Assembly (NCBI GenBank): GCA_964565935.1
Contig: CAZMGW010000018.1
Coordinates: 1-23,033, forward strand
Source: JBAXAM01 sp964565935
Lineage (GTDB): Bacteria; Pseudomonadota; Gammaproteobacteria; UBA9339
Length of the DNA: 23,033 nt
Direction: 5' to 3'
Positions 6,558-14,557 of this stretch are shown in pieces; position 1 is the first letter of the stretch; each line of letters starts with the position of its first letter. Made by a program: the position numbers and the translations under genes. The notes beneath the pieces are model-generated. The model saw only the letters and a program-made list of their open reading frames with translations. It did no database searches and was not told the origin of the DNA.

Positions 6558-8822
6558 TTATTTTTTTTCAGAAATAGGGTCTTTGCCAAAATCACATTCT
6601 TTTTGGGGACAAACTTTTTCCGTGCCGCGCCTTTTAGTGGTTTTTATTGTCAAAATTGGCCAGTTGCATTTAGGGCATTTTTCGGCAATGGGTTCATTCC
6701 ACGTGGCGTACTTACATTTGGGATATTTGGAGCAGGAATAAAAATACTTGCCGTAGCGCGATTTGCGTTTGAGCATGGAGCCGTCATCGCAAACTGGGCA
6801 TTTGATGCCAGTGTCGAGTGGCTTTTCTAGGGGTTCGATAAATTTACATGTGGGGTAATTACTGCACCCGATGAATTTGCCATAACGGCCAATTTTTATG
6901 TGCAATGGGGAATCACATTCAGGGCATTTGCGATCGGCAACCACTTCTGTTTCAACAATATTTTTTTCCTTGTCAATATTTGCAGTGTAATCGCATTCTG
7001 GGTAGCCGCTGCATCCTATAAACTTACCTTTTCTACCTAAACGTAAAATCAAGGGTTTACCGCATTTGGGGCATTTTTCTTCTAGCGCTTCTTGGGTTAT
7101 GTCTTCTCGCTTTACGTTGGTCGAGGCGGCGTCGATGAGCTTTTTAAACGGTTGCCAAAATTCTTGCATTAACTTCAAAAATTTATTTTTGCCACAAGCG
7201 ATTTCATCTAGTTCATCTTCTAAATGCGCTGTGAATTCGTAATCGACATATTGAGTGAAATATTTGGTCAAAAATTTATTAACAACCCGACCAACATCGG
7301 TTGGTTGAAAGCGACGATTTTCTAAAATCACGTATTCGCGACTCAGTAAGGTCTCAATAATTGCAGCGTAAGTTGAAGGCCGGCCAATGCCATATTCTTC
7401 AAGAGTTTTTACCAGGCTGGCTTCGCTGAAACGAGGTGGGGGCTCAGTAAAGTGTTGTTCGCCTTGAATGTCGAGCAATTCTACAACGTCGCCGACTTTT
7501 AGTGGGGGCAGGATTTTTCCGTTTTCATCCGTTGCCGCTCCATCATCAGTATCTTCGCGATAGACCGCAATAAAACCGGGATTGGTTATGACAGAACCGT
7601 TGGCGCGGAAAGTATTGCCTTCGCCGCAGCTCAAATCAACCATAACCGTATCAAGTAGCGCAGAGATCATTTGGCAAGCAATAGTGCGCTGCCAAATTAA
7701 ATTATATAATTTAAATTGTTCTGGATCTAAATCTTTAGCTAGATCTTCAGGAGAGTTTTTGCAGGCTGTAGGGCGAATTGCCTCATGCGCTTCTTGGGCG
7801 TTCTTTGACTTGGTCTTATAAATGCGTGGGTGCTCGGGCACGTTTTCTTTGCCAAAACGCTCGGCAATGACTTTCCGAATCTCAACAACCGCCTCTTTGG
7901 CCATATTGACCGAGTCGGTACGCATGTAGGTTATAAAACCTGCTTCGTACAGCTTTTGTGCGCTGCGCATGGTTCGCTTAGCAGAGTAGCCTAATTTACG
8001 TGCGGCTTCTTGTTGCAAGGTTGATGTCGTAAATGGCGGCGCAGGATTGCGAACTCGTTGTTTTTTTTCGACTTTGGCAACAAGCAATTTGCCATCTGCG
8101 CATTTCAGCAGTTTTTTTTCCGCCGCCTTTGCTTGCTCTTCATTTGTAATGGAAAATTGTGTTAGTTTTTCGCCTTGATATTCAATTAACTTTGCAGCGA
8201 AATTTTGTTTCGCAAAGGTGTTGTCGGCGGCAATTGTCCAGTATTCTTGGGTGATAAATTTTTCAATTTCTTCTTCGCGCTCAACAATCATGCGCAAGGC
8301 TGGGCTTTGCACTCTGCCAGCAGAAAGGCCATAGCGTATTTTTTTCCACAGCAGCGGCGATAAATTAAAACCCACCAAATAATCTAACGCTCGTCGCGCT
8401 TGTTGCGCATCGACTAATTCCATCGAAATATCACGCGGATGGGATATTGCTTCGGTTACCGCGGATTTGGTGATCTCGTGAAACACGACACGATATATTG
8501 GCTGCTTTTTCAGAGCCTTTTTTTCGCGCATCAATTCACAAACGTGCCACGCTATGGCTTCCCCTTCGCGATCCGGGTCAGTGGCGAGATAAAAAGCGTC
8601 TGCGGTTTTTAAAACCTTGGTGATTGCGGCCACGTGCTTGGCATTTTTTTCTATAATGGCATAACGCATCGCAAAATCATGCTCTGGGTCCACTGCGCCG
8701 GCTTTCGGCACCAAATCACGCAAATGACCATACGATGCCAATACCGTAAAATCTTTGCCGAGATATTTTTTAATGGTTGTCGCCTTGGCGGGAGACTCTA
8801 CAATTACTATATTTTTTGCCAT
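6558..8822 (-). CDS. topA: DNA topoisomerase I (type IA)
   Basis: Relaxes negative supercoils through a 5'-phosphotyrosine intermediate. The Toprim domain opens with NIVIVESPAKA (Glu9) and has the acidic triad TDPDREGE (Asp82, Asp84, Glu88). The active-site tyrosine is Tyr299 in FITYMRTDS. Four cysteine-rich C-terminal modules follow from about residue 577: CPKCGKP, CPECDSP, CPVCDDG and CPKCNWP. The first three pair with C..YP.C and resemble classical zinc ribbons. The last is degenerate (CPQKECDF). At 754 aa it is shorter than E. coli TopA (865), mainly at the C-terminus. It is the last gene of dprA-smg-topA, 62 nt after smg. Confidence 0.98.
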   Translation of the reverse strand: MAKNIVIVESPAKATTIKKYLGKDFTVLASYGHLRDLVPKAGAVDPEHDFAMRYAIIEKNAKHVAAITKVLKTADAFYLATDPDREGEAIAWHVCELMREKKALKKQPIYRVVFHEITKSAVTEAISHPRDISMELVDAQQARRALDYLVGFNLSPLLWKKIRYGLSAGRVQSPALRMIVEREEEIEKFITQEYWTIAADNTFAKQNFAAKLIEYQGEKLTQFSITNEEQAKAAEKKLLKCADGKLLVAKVEKKQRVRNPAPPFTTSTLQQEAARKLGYSAKRTMRSAQKLYEAGFITYMRTDSVNMAKEAVVEIRKVIAERFGKENVPEHPRIYKTKSKNAQEAHEAIRPTACKNSPEDLAKDLDPEQFKLYNLIWQRTIACQMISALLDTVMVDLSCGEGNTFRANGSVITNPGFIAVYREDTDDGAATDENGKILPPLKVGDVVELLDIQGEQHFTEPPPRFSEASLVKTLEEYGIGRPSTYAAIIETLLSREYVILENRRFQPTDVGRVVNKFLTKYFTQYVDYEFTAHLEDELDEIACGKNKFLKLMQEFWQPFKKLIDAASTNVKREDITQEALEEKCPKCGKPLILRLGRKGKFIGCSGYPECDYTANIDKEKNIVETEVVADRKCPECDSPLHIKIGRYGKFIGCSNYPTCKFIEPLEKPLDTGIKCPVCDDGSMLKRKSRYGKYFYSCSKYPKCKYATWNEPIAEKCPKCNWPILTIKTTKRRGTEKVCPQKECDFGKDPISEKK

Positions 8823-8884
8823 AGCTATGTCTTTTAATTATTTATTTTAGTCTGGGATGGTGAATTCTCGAGGGTGTTTGGGTT

Positions 8885-9364
8885 TTATGCTTCCTGTGCC
8901 ATTGTAGTTAACAAGTAGTCGCGCATTTCTTGCGCGCTTTTATTTGTTTTGCTCATTAGTACCAAAAGCACCACCCACTTAGCCGCAATCAAATCTATTG
9001 TCGGTTGATTAAGCTGCATTAATTGATTGATGATGATTTCTCGCGTATTGGTATCAAGCACACCGGCATATTCCAAAGATAAAATAAAACCGCGAGTTTC
9101 GGCGTCGATTTTGTGAATCTCTTCCGAACTAAACAAATGCAGAGTTTTATTGGTATTGATATTAGGAAAAGACTCATACCAGTATTGTTGTTCTATTAAT
9201 TCTTTTAGCCAGTCAAAAGTGTAATTTATTGTTTCTTTAGCAAAACCAGCTTTTTCTAGTTTTTGCTTAACGCTTGTTGGTTCAGGAATAATATCGATTT
9301 GCTGTGATACTACCGCCTCAAGTAAATAAACTAAAATATCGACGATACCTTGTTGCTTCATCAT
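8885..9364 (-). CDS. smg: Smg family protein (DUF494)
   Basis: This is a 159-aa protein of the Smg/DUF494 family, whose role is unknown. The N-terminus (DILVYLLEAVV, then VKQKLEKAGFAKETINYTFDWLKELIEQ) matches the family pattern, and the C-terminal part (LDTNTREIIINQLMQL, then DLIAAKWVVLLVLMSK) is also typical. The ATG has AAGGA at good spacing. It lies 24 nt after dprA and 62 nt before topA. The dprA-smg-topA order recurs in many gammaproteobacteria and supports the call. Confidence 0.93.
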   Translation of the reverse strand: MMKQQGIVDILVYLLEAVVSQQIDIIPEPTSVKQKLEKAGFAKETINYTFDWLKELIEQQYWYESFPNINTNKTLHLFSSEEIHKIDAETRGFILSLEYAGVLDTNTREIIINQLMQLNQPTIDLIAAKWVVLLVLMSKTNKSAQEMRDYLLTTMAQEA

Positions 9365-9388
9365 TATATATCCTTAAAAATCATGTAT

Positions 9389-10507
9389 TTAACATCGGAC
9401 ATAACCGCTTGCTGTTGTTTTAATAAAGCCACATAGTTCTAACTCCAACAACATCGTACTAATTATTTGAACTGATAAGCCAGTTCTTGCTGCTAAAGTA
9501 TCAACTGTTGTTGTCTCGAATCCTACACAATCTAACAGTTTCTGGTGTTGCCGATCAAGTTTATTTTTTTCTTTAGGATTTTTTTCATAGAAAACTTGGG
9601 GTTGTACTAATTCTGCTAGCTCTTTAAATTCTACTAAAATATCAGCAGGCTGCTCGACTAATTTTGCTCCTTGGCAAATTAAACAATGACATCCCCTGGC
9701 CAAAGGATTATAGATCGAGCCAGGAATAGCAAATACATCTCGCCCCTGTTCGTTAGCCAGCCTTGCTGTTATCAGCGATCCGCTGCGTATGGTAGCCTCA
9801 ACCACCAAAGTGCCGATGCTTAAGCCGCTAATAATGCGATTACGCAACGGAAAATGCCAGGTTTTTCCCTTGGCGTTTAATGGAAACTCTGATAACAAAA
9901 TCCCACCAGCATCAATTATTTTTTGTGCTAAATTTTTATGGTGTGATGGATAAATTTGATTCAGTCCGGTTCCCATCACAGCGATTGTCTTACCTAAACC
10001 AGCAATCGCCCCTTTATGGCTGGCGGCATCAATACCCGTAGCAAAACCACTAGTAATGGCCAAGCCTGCTTGCGCCAGTTCTTTAGCAAAATCAAAAGCT
10101 ATTTCCAAGCCAACAGGCGTTGGATTTCTACTGCCAACGACGGCTATTTGAGGAGATTTTAATAACTGCAAATCACCGGTAACAAAAAGCAGTAGCGGTG
10201 GGTTGGGTATCTCTTTTAACAGTTGGGGATAACTTGGGTCACTTATAGAAATAATATGATTGTCCGATTTTTCGGCCCAACGTAAATTTTGGTCTACTAC
10301 GCACCAGTCTGGGTTTTTTAGCTTGGCCATCTCATCTGGCGATAATCCAAGTTTTACCAAATCATTTATAGACGCAGAAAAAAGATCGGCAATATTTGGA
10401 AACATCTTCAAGAGCTTCTGCCCCGAACTAAAAATTAAATTATCGATTTCAAGTAATGCCAGTAGATAATGTAATTCTGTTGCGTTTGAATTCTTCTTGT
10501 AATTCAT
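9389..10507 (-). CDS. dprA: DNA-processing protein DprA
   Basis: DprA binds incoming single-stranded DNA during transformation and loads RecA. The protein is 372 aa. A helical N-terminal domain (about 1-95) is followed by the Rossmann-like DprA fold with VGSRNPTPVG (124-133), SGFATGIDAASH (153-164), FPLRNRIISGLS (219-230) and RSGSLITARLA (241-251). A C-terminal winged-helix domain (about 315-372) is present. Two clustered cysteines in the GCHCLICQGAKL segment are slightly unusual. The ATG has AAGGA 7 nt upstream. It diverges from def across a 93-bp gap, the same arrangement as in E. coli. Confidence 0.97.
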   Translation of the reverse strand: MNYKKNSNATELHYLLALLEIDNLIFSSGQKLLKMFPNIADLFSASINDLVKLGLSPDEMAKLKNPDWCVVDQNLRWAEKSDNHIISISDPSYPQLLKEIPNPPLLLFVTGDLQLLKSPQIAVVGSRNPTPVGLEIAFDFAKELAQAGLAITSGFATGIDAASHKGAIAGLGKTIAVMGTGLNQIYPSHHKNLAQKIIDAGGILLSEFPLNAKGKTWHFPLRNRIISGLSIGTLVVEATIRSGSLITARLANEQGRDVFAIPGSIYNPLARGCHCLICQGAKLVEQPADILVEFKELAELVQPQVFYEKNPKEKNKLDRQHQKLLDCVGFETTTVDTLAARTGLSVQIISTMLLELELCGFIKTTASGYVRC

Positions 10508-10527
10508 TGATTGTTCCTTGAATTTTG

Positions 10528-10570
10528 TTGAAATAATTTTCTAAGCCTTATCTATAATTTATGCTACAAT
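10528..10570 (+). promoter_or_regulatory. Candidate def promoter region
   Basis: TTGAAA (10528-10533) and a perfect TATAAT (10553-10558) are 19 bp apart, which is long. Downstream, TGCTACAAT (10562-10570) fits an extended -10 with no strong -35. Either could drive def. The gap is shared with the divergent dprA promoter, which I cannot place with confidence. Confidence 0.5.
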
Positions 10571-10600
10571 TTTTAAGAAATAATCAAATGGTTAAACTTT

Positions 10601-11128
10601 ATGTCGATTTTAAAAATATTACAATACCCGGATTCTCGCTTGCGTCGTAAGGGCCATAAGGTAACCGATGTTACGTCGGCGCCAATTAAAAAGATCATTA
10701 AAAACATGCATGAAACTCTGTCTGACGCTAAGGATTGTGCAGCGCTTGCCGCAACTCAATTGGATATTGACCACCCACCGAGTATTGTTGTAATCAACCT
10801 TCCAGATAGCAATGGTGACGTGCTTTGCTTGATCAATCCGCAAATCGTCTCTAAAGAGGGTCGCGATGTGGCAGTAGAGGGGTGCATGTCAGTTTTTCCA
10901 GAATATATTTGCGCCGAAGTTAAGCGTGCTCTGAAAATCAAAGTTAAAGCGCTTGATATGCTTGGGAATCATGTTGAGTTTGAGGCAGAAGGATTTCTTG
11001 CTCGTTGTATCCAACATGAATGTGATCATTTGAATGGAGAGCTTTATATAGATCATTTATCAAAATCAAAACGGGCGCAGATTGAGAAGAAAATGCATGA
11101 ATACGGTCTTACAAAAGGCTCCAAATAA
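10601..11128 (+). CDS. def: Peptide deformylase with altered motif 1
   Basis: Deformylase removes the formyl group from new protein N-termini and is a metal-dependent hydrolase. Motif 2 EGCMS (93-97, metal-binding Cys95) and motif 3 HECDH (139-143) are intact. Motif 1, normally GxGLAAxQ, reads CAALAATQ (46-53): both glycines are replaced, while Gln53 is kept. The length of 175 aa is normal. The ribosome-binding site is weak. def diverges from dprA as in E. coli, but fmt and rsmB do not follow it. Either fmt lies elsewhere or this is a second, non-canonical deformylase. A hairpin overlapping the stop codon may end the transcript. Confidence 0.88.
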   Translation: MSILKILQYPDSRLRRKGHKVTDVTSAPIKKIIKNMHETLSDAKDCAALAATQLDIDHPPSIVVINLPDSNGDVLCLINPQIVSKEGRDVAVEGCMSVFPEYICAEVKRALKIKVKALDMLGNHVEFEAEGFLARCIQHECDHLNGELYIDHLSKSKRAQIEKKMHEYGLTKGSK

Positions 11129-11141
11129 CCTTCTTTGGAGC
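11118..11141 (+). terminator. Probable def terminator hairpin
   Basis: GCTCCAAA (11118-11125) and TTTGGAGC (11134-11141) form a perfect 8-bp stem around an 8-nt loop that begins with the def stop codon. The downstream tract (TGGTTTATTT) is U-rich but interrupted, so termination is likely but may be inefficient. Confidence 0.5.
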
Positions 11142-11210
11142 TGGTTTATTTAGATTGTGGGCTGTTATAAAGCATTGAGCTTTTTTGAGACAAATCTATT
11201 ATGTTTGGCT

Positions 11211-11651
11211 TTAAAACCTGGTTGTTCTGAGTAGCACCTTAAACCTTCGCAAGTCATCTTCTGTTAAAAAAGCATCTTTTGCTATTGGAACGCTAGTTTT
11301 TAAAAATTTTTTTGCAATAGCAAAATTCAATACAATTAAATAGTCTGAAATAAAAATGGGGAATTCAATAGAAGCTAGTTCTACATCTCCGGATCTTTTT
11401 TTTAAATACCAATCTTCGCTGTCAGTGTGCCAAAATTCAATTACCGCGTGGCTGCTATTTAATAGTGCGTAAGCTCTTGTAACTATTGTTAAATTTGCTA
11501 GGACACAAAGCGTTGCTGTTATCTTCCCCCAAAAAATCAATGGCGTGAAATAAATGCAAAATATGGCGCCCAGATGAATAAATAAAATAACCAGGCATAA
11601 CCAATAAGATTTTTGTAGTTGAAATTTCAAGATAATTTCTTCATTTAGCAA
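11211..11651 (-). CDS. YgfX-like inner membrane protein
   Basis: This 146-aa protein has two adjacent membrane segments at about 15-33 and 35-58, then a soluble tail. The tail ends AKDAFLTEDDLRRFKVLLRTTRF, resembling the end of YgfX/CptA proteins (PF07254), where a D-x-L-x(3)-DFRRL-like segment precedes the C-terminus. YgfX is usually encoded next to sdhE (ygfY) and has been reported as a toxin acting on cytoskeletal proteins. No sdhE is nearby, so the pair is split. The only reasonable start is TTG at 11651; no ATG is in frame and no ribosome-binding site is obvious. Family assignment rests on topology and the C-terminal pattern. Confidence 0.6.
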   Translation of the reverse strand: MLNEEIILKFQLQKSYWLCLVILFIHLGAIFCIYFTPLIFWGKITATLCVLANLTIVTRAYALLNSSHAVIEFWHTDSEDWYLKKRSGDVELASIEFPIFISDYLIVLNFAIAKKFLKTSVPIAKDAFLTEDDLRRFKVLLRTTRF

Positions 11652-11657
11652 AAAATA

Positions 11658-11666
11658 TGATAGAAT
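11658..11666 (+). promoter_or_regulatory. Extended -10 promoter of the DUF4389 gene
   Basis: TGATAGAAT is an extended -10 element (TG-n-TAGAAT). It lies 37 nt before the ATG at 11703, which has a strong AAAGGAG ribosome-binding site. The element starts only 7 bp from the TTG start of the divergent ygfX-like gene, so the two 5' ends compete for the same DNA. Confidence 0.6.
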
Positions 11667-11702
11667 CGCCCATTATCAACTTACCAACCGAAAGGAGCAA
11701 TT

Positions 11703-11987
11703 ATGGATATTCACCTAAAGGAAAAACTACTAGTAAAAAGCAAGTGGTTGCACGGATTGTTTATGGTGCTTTTTATTGTTATTCAATATTTTGTGTCCTG
11801 GTTAATTCTTTTGGTTGCATTATTTCAATTTATAACCGATTTAGTAGTTGGCAAACCAAACGATAAGCTCCTGGAATTTACCAAACACTTAAACGCTTAT
11901 CTATTGCAGGTTGTGAATTTCTTAACCTTTAATTCATCAATCAAGCCTTTTCCGTTTTCCAGTTGGCCTGGTCACGAAAAAAATTAG
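11703..11987 (+). CDS. DUF4389 membrane protein
   Basis: This is a small 94-aa inner-membrane protein. A hydrophobic block (about 18-46) is followed by a Phe-rich FQFITDLVVG segment, then LLEFTKHLNAYLLQVVNFLTFNSSIKPFPFSSWP. The last motif (YLTFNSxxxPFPFSxWP-like) is the hallmark of DUF4389. Function is unknown. The strong AAAGGAG site and extended -10 promoter suggest good expression. Its stop codon shares bases with the stop of the convergent truncated ATPase (11984-11987). Confidence 0.85.
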   Translation: MDIHLKEKLLVKSKWLHGLFMVLFIVIQYFVSWLILLVALFQFITDLVVGKPNDKLLEFTKHLNAYLLQVVNFLTFNSSIKPFPFSSWPGHEKN

Positions 11988-12970
11988 GTTATAAACTCCA
12001 AATAATTTTTTCTATTAACGACAGAGAAGGCGGAGTCTGGATATGCCTCTATCCATTGTTGTGGGGGAGGTGGTGCTTTACTTTCGTTCCATTTGAATTC
12101 ATACGCGAACAACTTGCCTCCGCGCTCTTCGATCAAGTCGATTTTCTGTTGTTCCCAAGTGCGCCAAAAATATGAATTGGCAATAATTTCATGATATGAG
12201 CGTTTCTTGCAGCGCTCTATAAATATAAAATTTTCCCACAGCGCGCCGACATCATTTCTCTGCTCGATACTATTAAAATTGGAAATAATAGTATTTCTTA
12301 TGCCATTATCATAAAAGTAGTATTTGCTTGTTTTGGTTACTTCTTTGCGTAAATTTCTACTAAAGCCACGTAGGTTGTACACAACAAAGGCTTTTTCTAA
12401 TAGAGCCAAGTAGCGTTCAACGGTTTTATAATCTATGCCAAGTTGTCTTCCCAATTCACTTAAGGAAACCTCGTTACCAACCTGAAAGGCTAGGAGGCGT
12501 AAAAGGTCTAAAAGTTTTTTAGAGTTTTTGATTCGATCTAATTCTAAAATATCCTTTAGCAGATAAGAATAGACTAGCTCTTCAAGCAGTTTTATTTTTT
12601 TATTTTTACCTGCGGTAGCAATTATTTCAGGGTAACCACCAAAAATCAGCCATTCTGCAATTTTATCTTTTAACTCATGCGCGTTGTATAAATTAAGTAG
12701 CTCTAATTGGGCAACCGGATACAAAGTAATGGTTGCTTTATGGCCAGTTAGAGGTTCACCAACTTGACCAGCTAGCTCAAATGAAGATGATCCGGTGGCA
12801 ATAATTTTTATATTTGGAACCTGATCAACAAGTATTTTTAAATTGGCGCCGATATTTGGAATTTTTTGTGCTTCATCTATTGCTAATAATTCATATCCAG
12901 AGGCATATTCTTTTAGCAAATCAAAGTCTTGGGAGCTTAATAACTTTAGAGCAATGGCTCGCAAGTTTTT
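11984..12970 (-). pseudogene. AAA ATPase/DUF4143 gene lacking its Walker A end
   Basis: The conserved part starts near LRAIALKLLSSQDF and runs open to the stop. It has Walker B LLAIDEAQK, the sensor-like IIATGSSSFEL, a winged helix (SLSELGRQLGIDYKTVERYL) and the DUF4143 region ending KIDLIEERGGKLFAYEFKW. The latter includes D...E-x-K, as in PD-(D/E)XK nuclease folds. About 50 N-terminal residues, including the P-loop, are missing. The frame stays open upstream to 13099, but that stretch only reads the antisense of two hairpin units and of the next ATPase's first codons. Without a P-loop it should not hydrolyse ATP. It could still be expressed as a DNA-binding/DUF4143 fragment from a near-cognate start such as TTG. 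Confidence 0.75.
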
Positions 12971-12993
12971 GACTTTTCCGCCACCGAATTTCC

Positions 12994-13055
12994 GACTATT
13001 TCGCAAGGTATTGCGGAATAGTCTTGACTTTTTCGCAATACCTTGCAGAATAGTC
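12994..13055 (+). repeat. Tandem pair of 30-bp hairpin units before ATPase 2
   Basis: Unit 1 (12994-13023) and unit 2 (13026-13055) are each 30 bp, begin GACT and end AGTC, and are joined by TT. Unit 1 folds with 13 continuous base pairs (one U-G wobble) around the loop GGTA. Unit 2 has a TACC loop and two mismatches. Unit 2 resembles the reverse complement of unit 1. The ATPase ATG follows only 2 bp after unit 2. A related pair is at 15837-15908. Confidence 0.85.
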
Positions 13056-13057
13056 AT

Positions 13058-14179
13058 ATGCTGCGTAAACAATATAAAAACATTCTCAAAGATCTGCAAA
13101 GCAAAATGGTGCTATTGGCTGGGCCAAGACAAGTTGGAAAAACTTGGCTAGCGAAAGAAATTTGTAAAGAATTTCAGCACGCTATTTATTTGAATTACGA
13201 TAATCCATCCGATCGAAAAATTATTAAGCAATCGAACTGGTTAGAGAAAACCGAGCTAATTGTTTTTGATGAATTGCATAAAATGCCAAAATGGAAAAAT
13301 TATCTTAAGGGGATTTATGATACAAAACCCAAACATTTGCATTTACTAGTTACCGGTAGTGCCCGACTGGATATTATGCGGCAAGTAGGTGACTCATTAG
13401 CCGGGCGTTATTTTATGCACCATTTGTTGCCATTTTCACCGGCTGAACTGCGTGATTCTGCTTTTGCTTCCGACCTCGATCGATTCATAATTCGCGGCGG
13501 TTTCCCCGAACCTTTTTTGAGTGCTTCGGACGTAGATGCCAATCGTTGGCGCCAGCAATATATCGACAGCCTATTGCGCACCGATATTTTTGATTTGAAT
13601 AATATACAAAATTTGCGTGCAATTCAGCTGGTTTTTGAAATATTACGTAGTCGTGTTGGTTCACCAATTTCCCATACCTCGATCGCAGAGGATGCGGGAA
13701 TTGCGCCCAATACGGTAAAAAAATATGTTGGCCTCTTTGAGGCGTTGCTTATTGTTTTTCGTGTTACTCCCTATGCGCGCAATATTGCAAGGAGCTTGGC
13801 TAAAGAGCCAAAAATATATTTTTTTGATACGGGATTAGTACAAGGCAACGATGACGCTAAATTTGAAAATTTGATGGCGTTATGTTTATTAAAACACATT
13901 TATGCCAAAATTGATTATTTGGGAGAAAATTGGATGTTGCACTGTTTGCGCACCAAAGAAGGACGCGAAGTAGACTTTGCATTAGTGAAAGACGATAAAG
14001 TTGTTAATATGATTGAAGCTAAAATCAGCGATGGTGAGCCTAATAAAGCGCTAGTTTGGTTTCAAGAAAAATATAATTTCCCTGCTACCCAAGTTGTCAA
14101 AGAGCTGCGCCTTGAGCACCAAGTGCGAAATATCAGCATAAGACGTGCGAGCACATTTTTGCAGGAATTGGATTTATAA
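13058..14179 (+). CDS. AAA ATPase with DUF4143 domain (ATPase 2)
   Basis: This is a 373-aa, apparently intact protein. It has Walker A GPRQVGKT (22-29), Walker B LIVFDE (67-72) and sensor LLVTGSARLDI. A winged-helix segment (ISHTSIAEDAGIAPNTVKKY) and a DUF4143 end with EVDF...MIEAK follow; the latter is a PD-(D/E)XK-like set. The family (AAA_14 plus DUF4143) is widespread in mobile and accessory DNA; its role is unsettled. I chose the ATG at 13058 because homology starts there (MLRKQYKNILKDL); an in-frame TTG 15 nt upstream lies inside the hairpin. No ribosome-binding site is visible, since hairpin unit 2 ends 2 bp before the ATG. The same first 11 codons recur in the relic at 15911. Confidence 0.9.
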   Translation: MLRKQYKNILKDLQSKMVLLAGPRQVGKTWLAKEICKEFQHAIYLNYDNPSDRKIIKQSNWLEKTELIVFDELHKMPKWKNYLKGIYDTKPKHLHLLVTGSARLDIMRQVGDSLAGRYFMHHLLPFSPAELRDSAFASDLDRFIIRGGFPEPFLSASDVDANRWRQQYIDSLLRTDIFDLNNIQNLRAIQLVFEILRSRVGSPISHTSIAEDAGIAPNTVKKYVGLFEALLIVFRVTPYARNIARSLAKEPKIYFFDTGLVQGNDDAKFENLMALCLLKHIYAKIDYLGENWMLHCLRTKEGREVDFALVKDDKVVNMIEAKISDGEPNKALVWFQEKYNFPATQVVKELRLEHQVRNISIRRASTFLQELDL

Positions 14180-14182
14180 GGT

Positions 14183-14221
14183 TTAAACATCATTGCTGGT
14201 TGCTTTTCGAATTGTAATCAT
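14183..14221 (-). pseudogene. Possible relic of a GNAT acetyltransferase start
   Basis: On the minus strand an ATG opens a 12-codon frame, MITIRKATSNDV, ending in TAA. This sequence closely matches how GNAT N-acetyltransferases begin (M-I-x-I-R-x-A-x-x-x-D). The frame stops 3 bp from the stop codon of ATPase 2, as if the rest of the gene was lost where the ATPase cassette joined. The sequence is short, so chance is possible. Confidence 0.35.
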
Positions 14222-14500
14222 TTTCAGTCTCAATATTTACTATTCCATCGGGGGCGTGTTGATTTAAAAATAAAAACATGCTACAAAAGCTATATAAAAG
14301 CAGTAATTAAAAAACATGAACAGAATAAAAAACCATATTAAGCATTTTTCACCATTTGTCTATGGTTTGACGGGCCACCGCTTTTTTATCACTTTTTCTT
14401 ATCCACGCTACGGTCGGTAAAACCCGACCATACCTATTTAATCAAAATTTATTTCTAATTCACCAATAGCAAATTAAAGCATAAAAAATCATTACTTTAA
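14222..14500. other. Gap between ATPase 2 and the permease, no gene seen
   Basis: This AT-rich stretch has no credible reading frame. It holds a perfect GGTCGG/CCGACC hairpin (14412-14429, loop TAAAAC) of REP-like appearance, and a U-rich tract around 14380-14400. I could not place a convincing promoter for the permease. Confidence 0.5.
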
Positions 14501-14557
14501 TTGCGCAGATTGTTGCTATTGTTCTCAAGGTGTATCTTTGGTAAAAGGATTAATAAT

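Noticed and set aside
13058..13099. N-terminal 42 codons of the 371-aa frame on the minus strand
   Set aside because: They read the antisense of hairpin units and of the next ATPase's start codons; no ATPase family homology is seen before about 12970.
14501..14557. Upstream start of the permease
   Set aside because: It adds 19 residues before the first family-conserved region; the ATG at 14558 has a proper ribosome-binding site.
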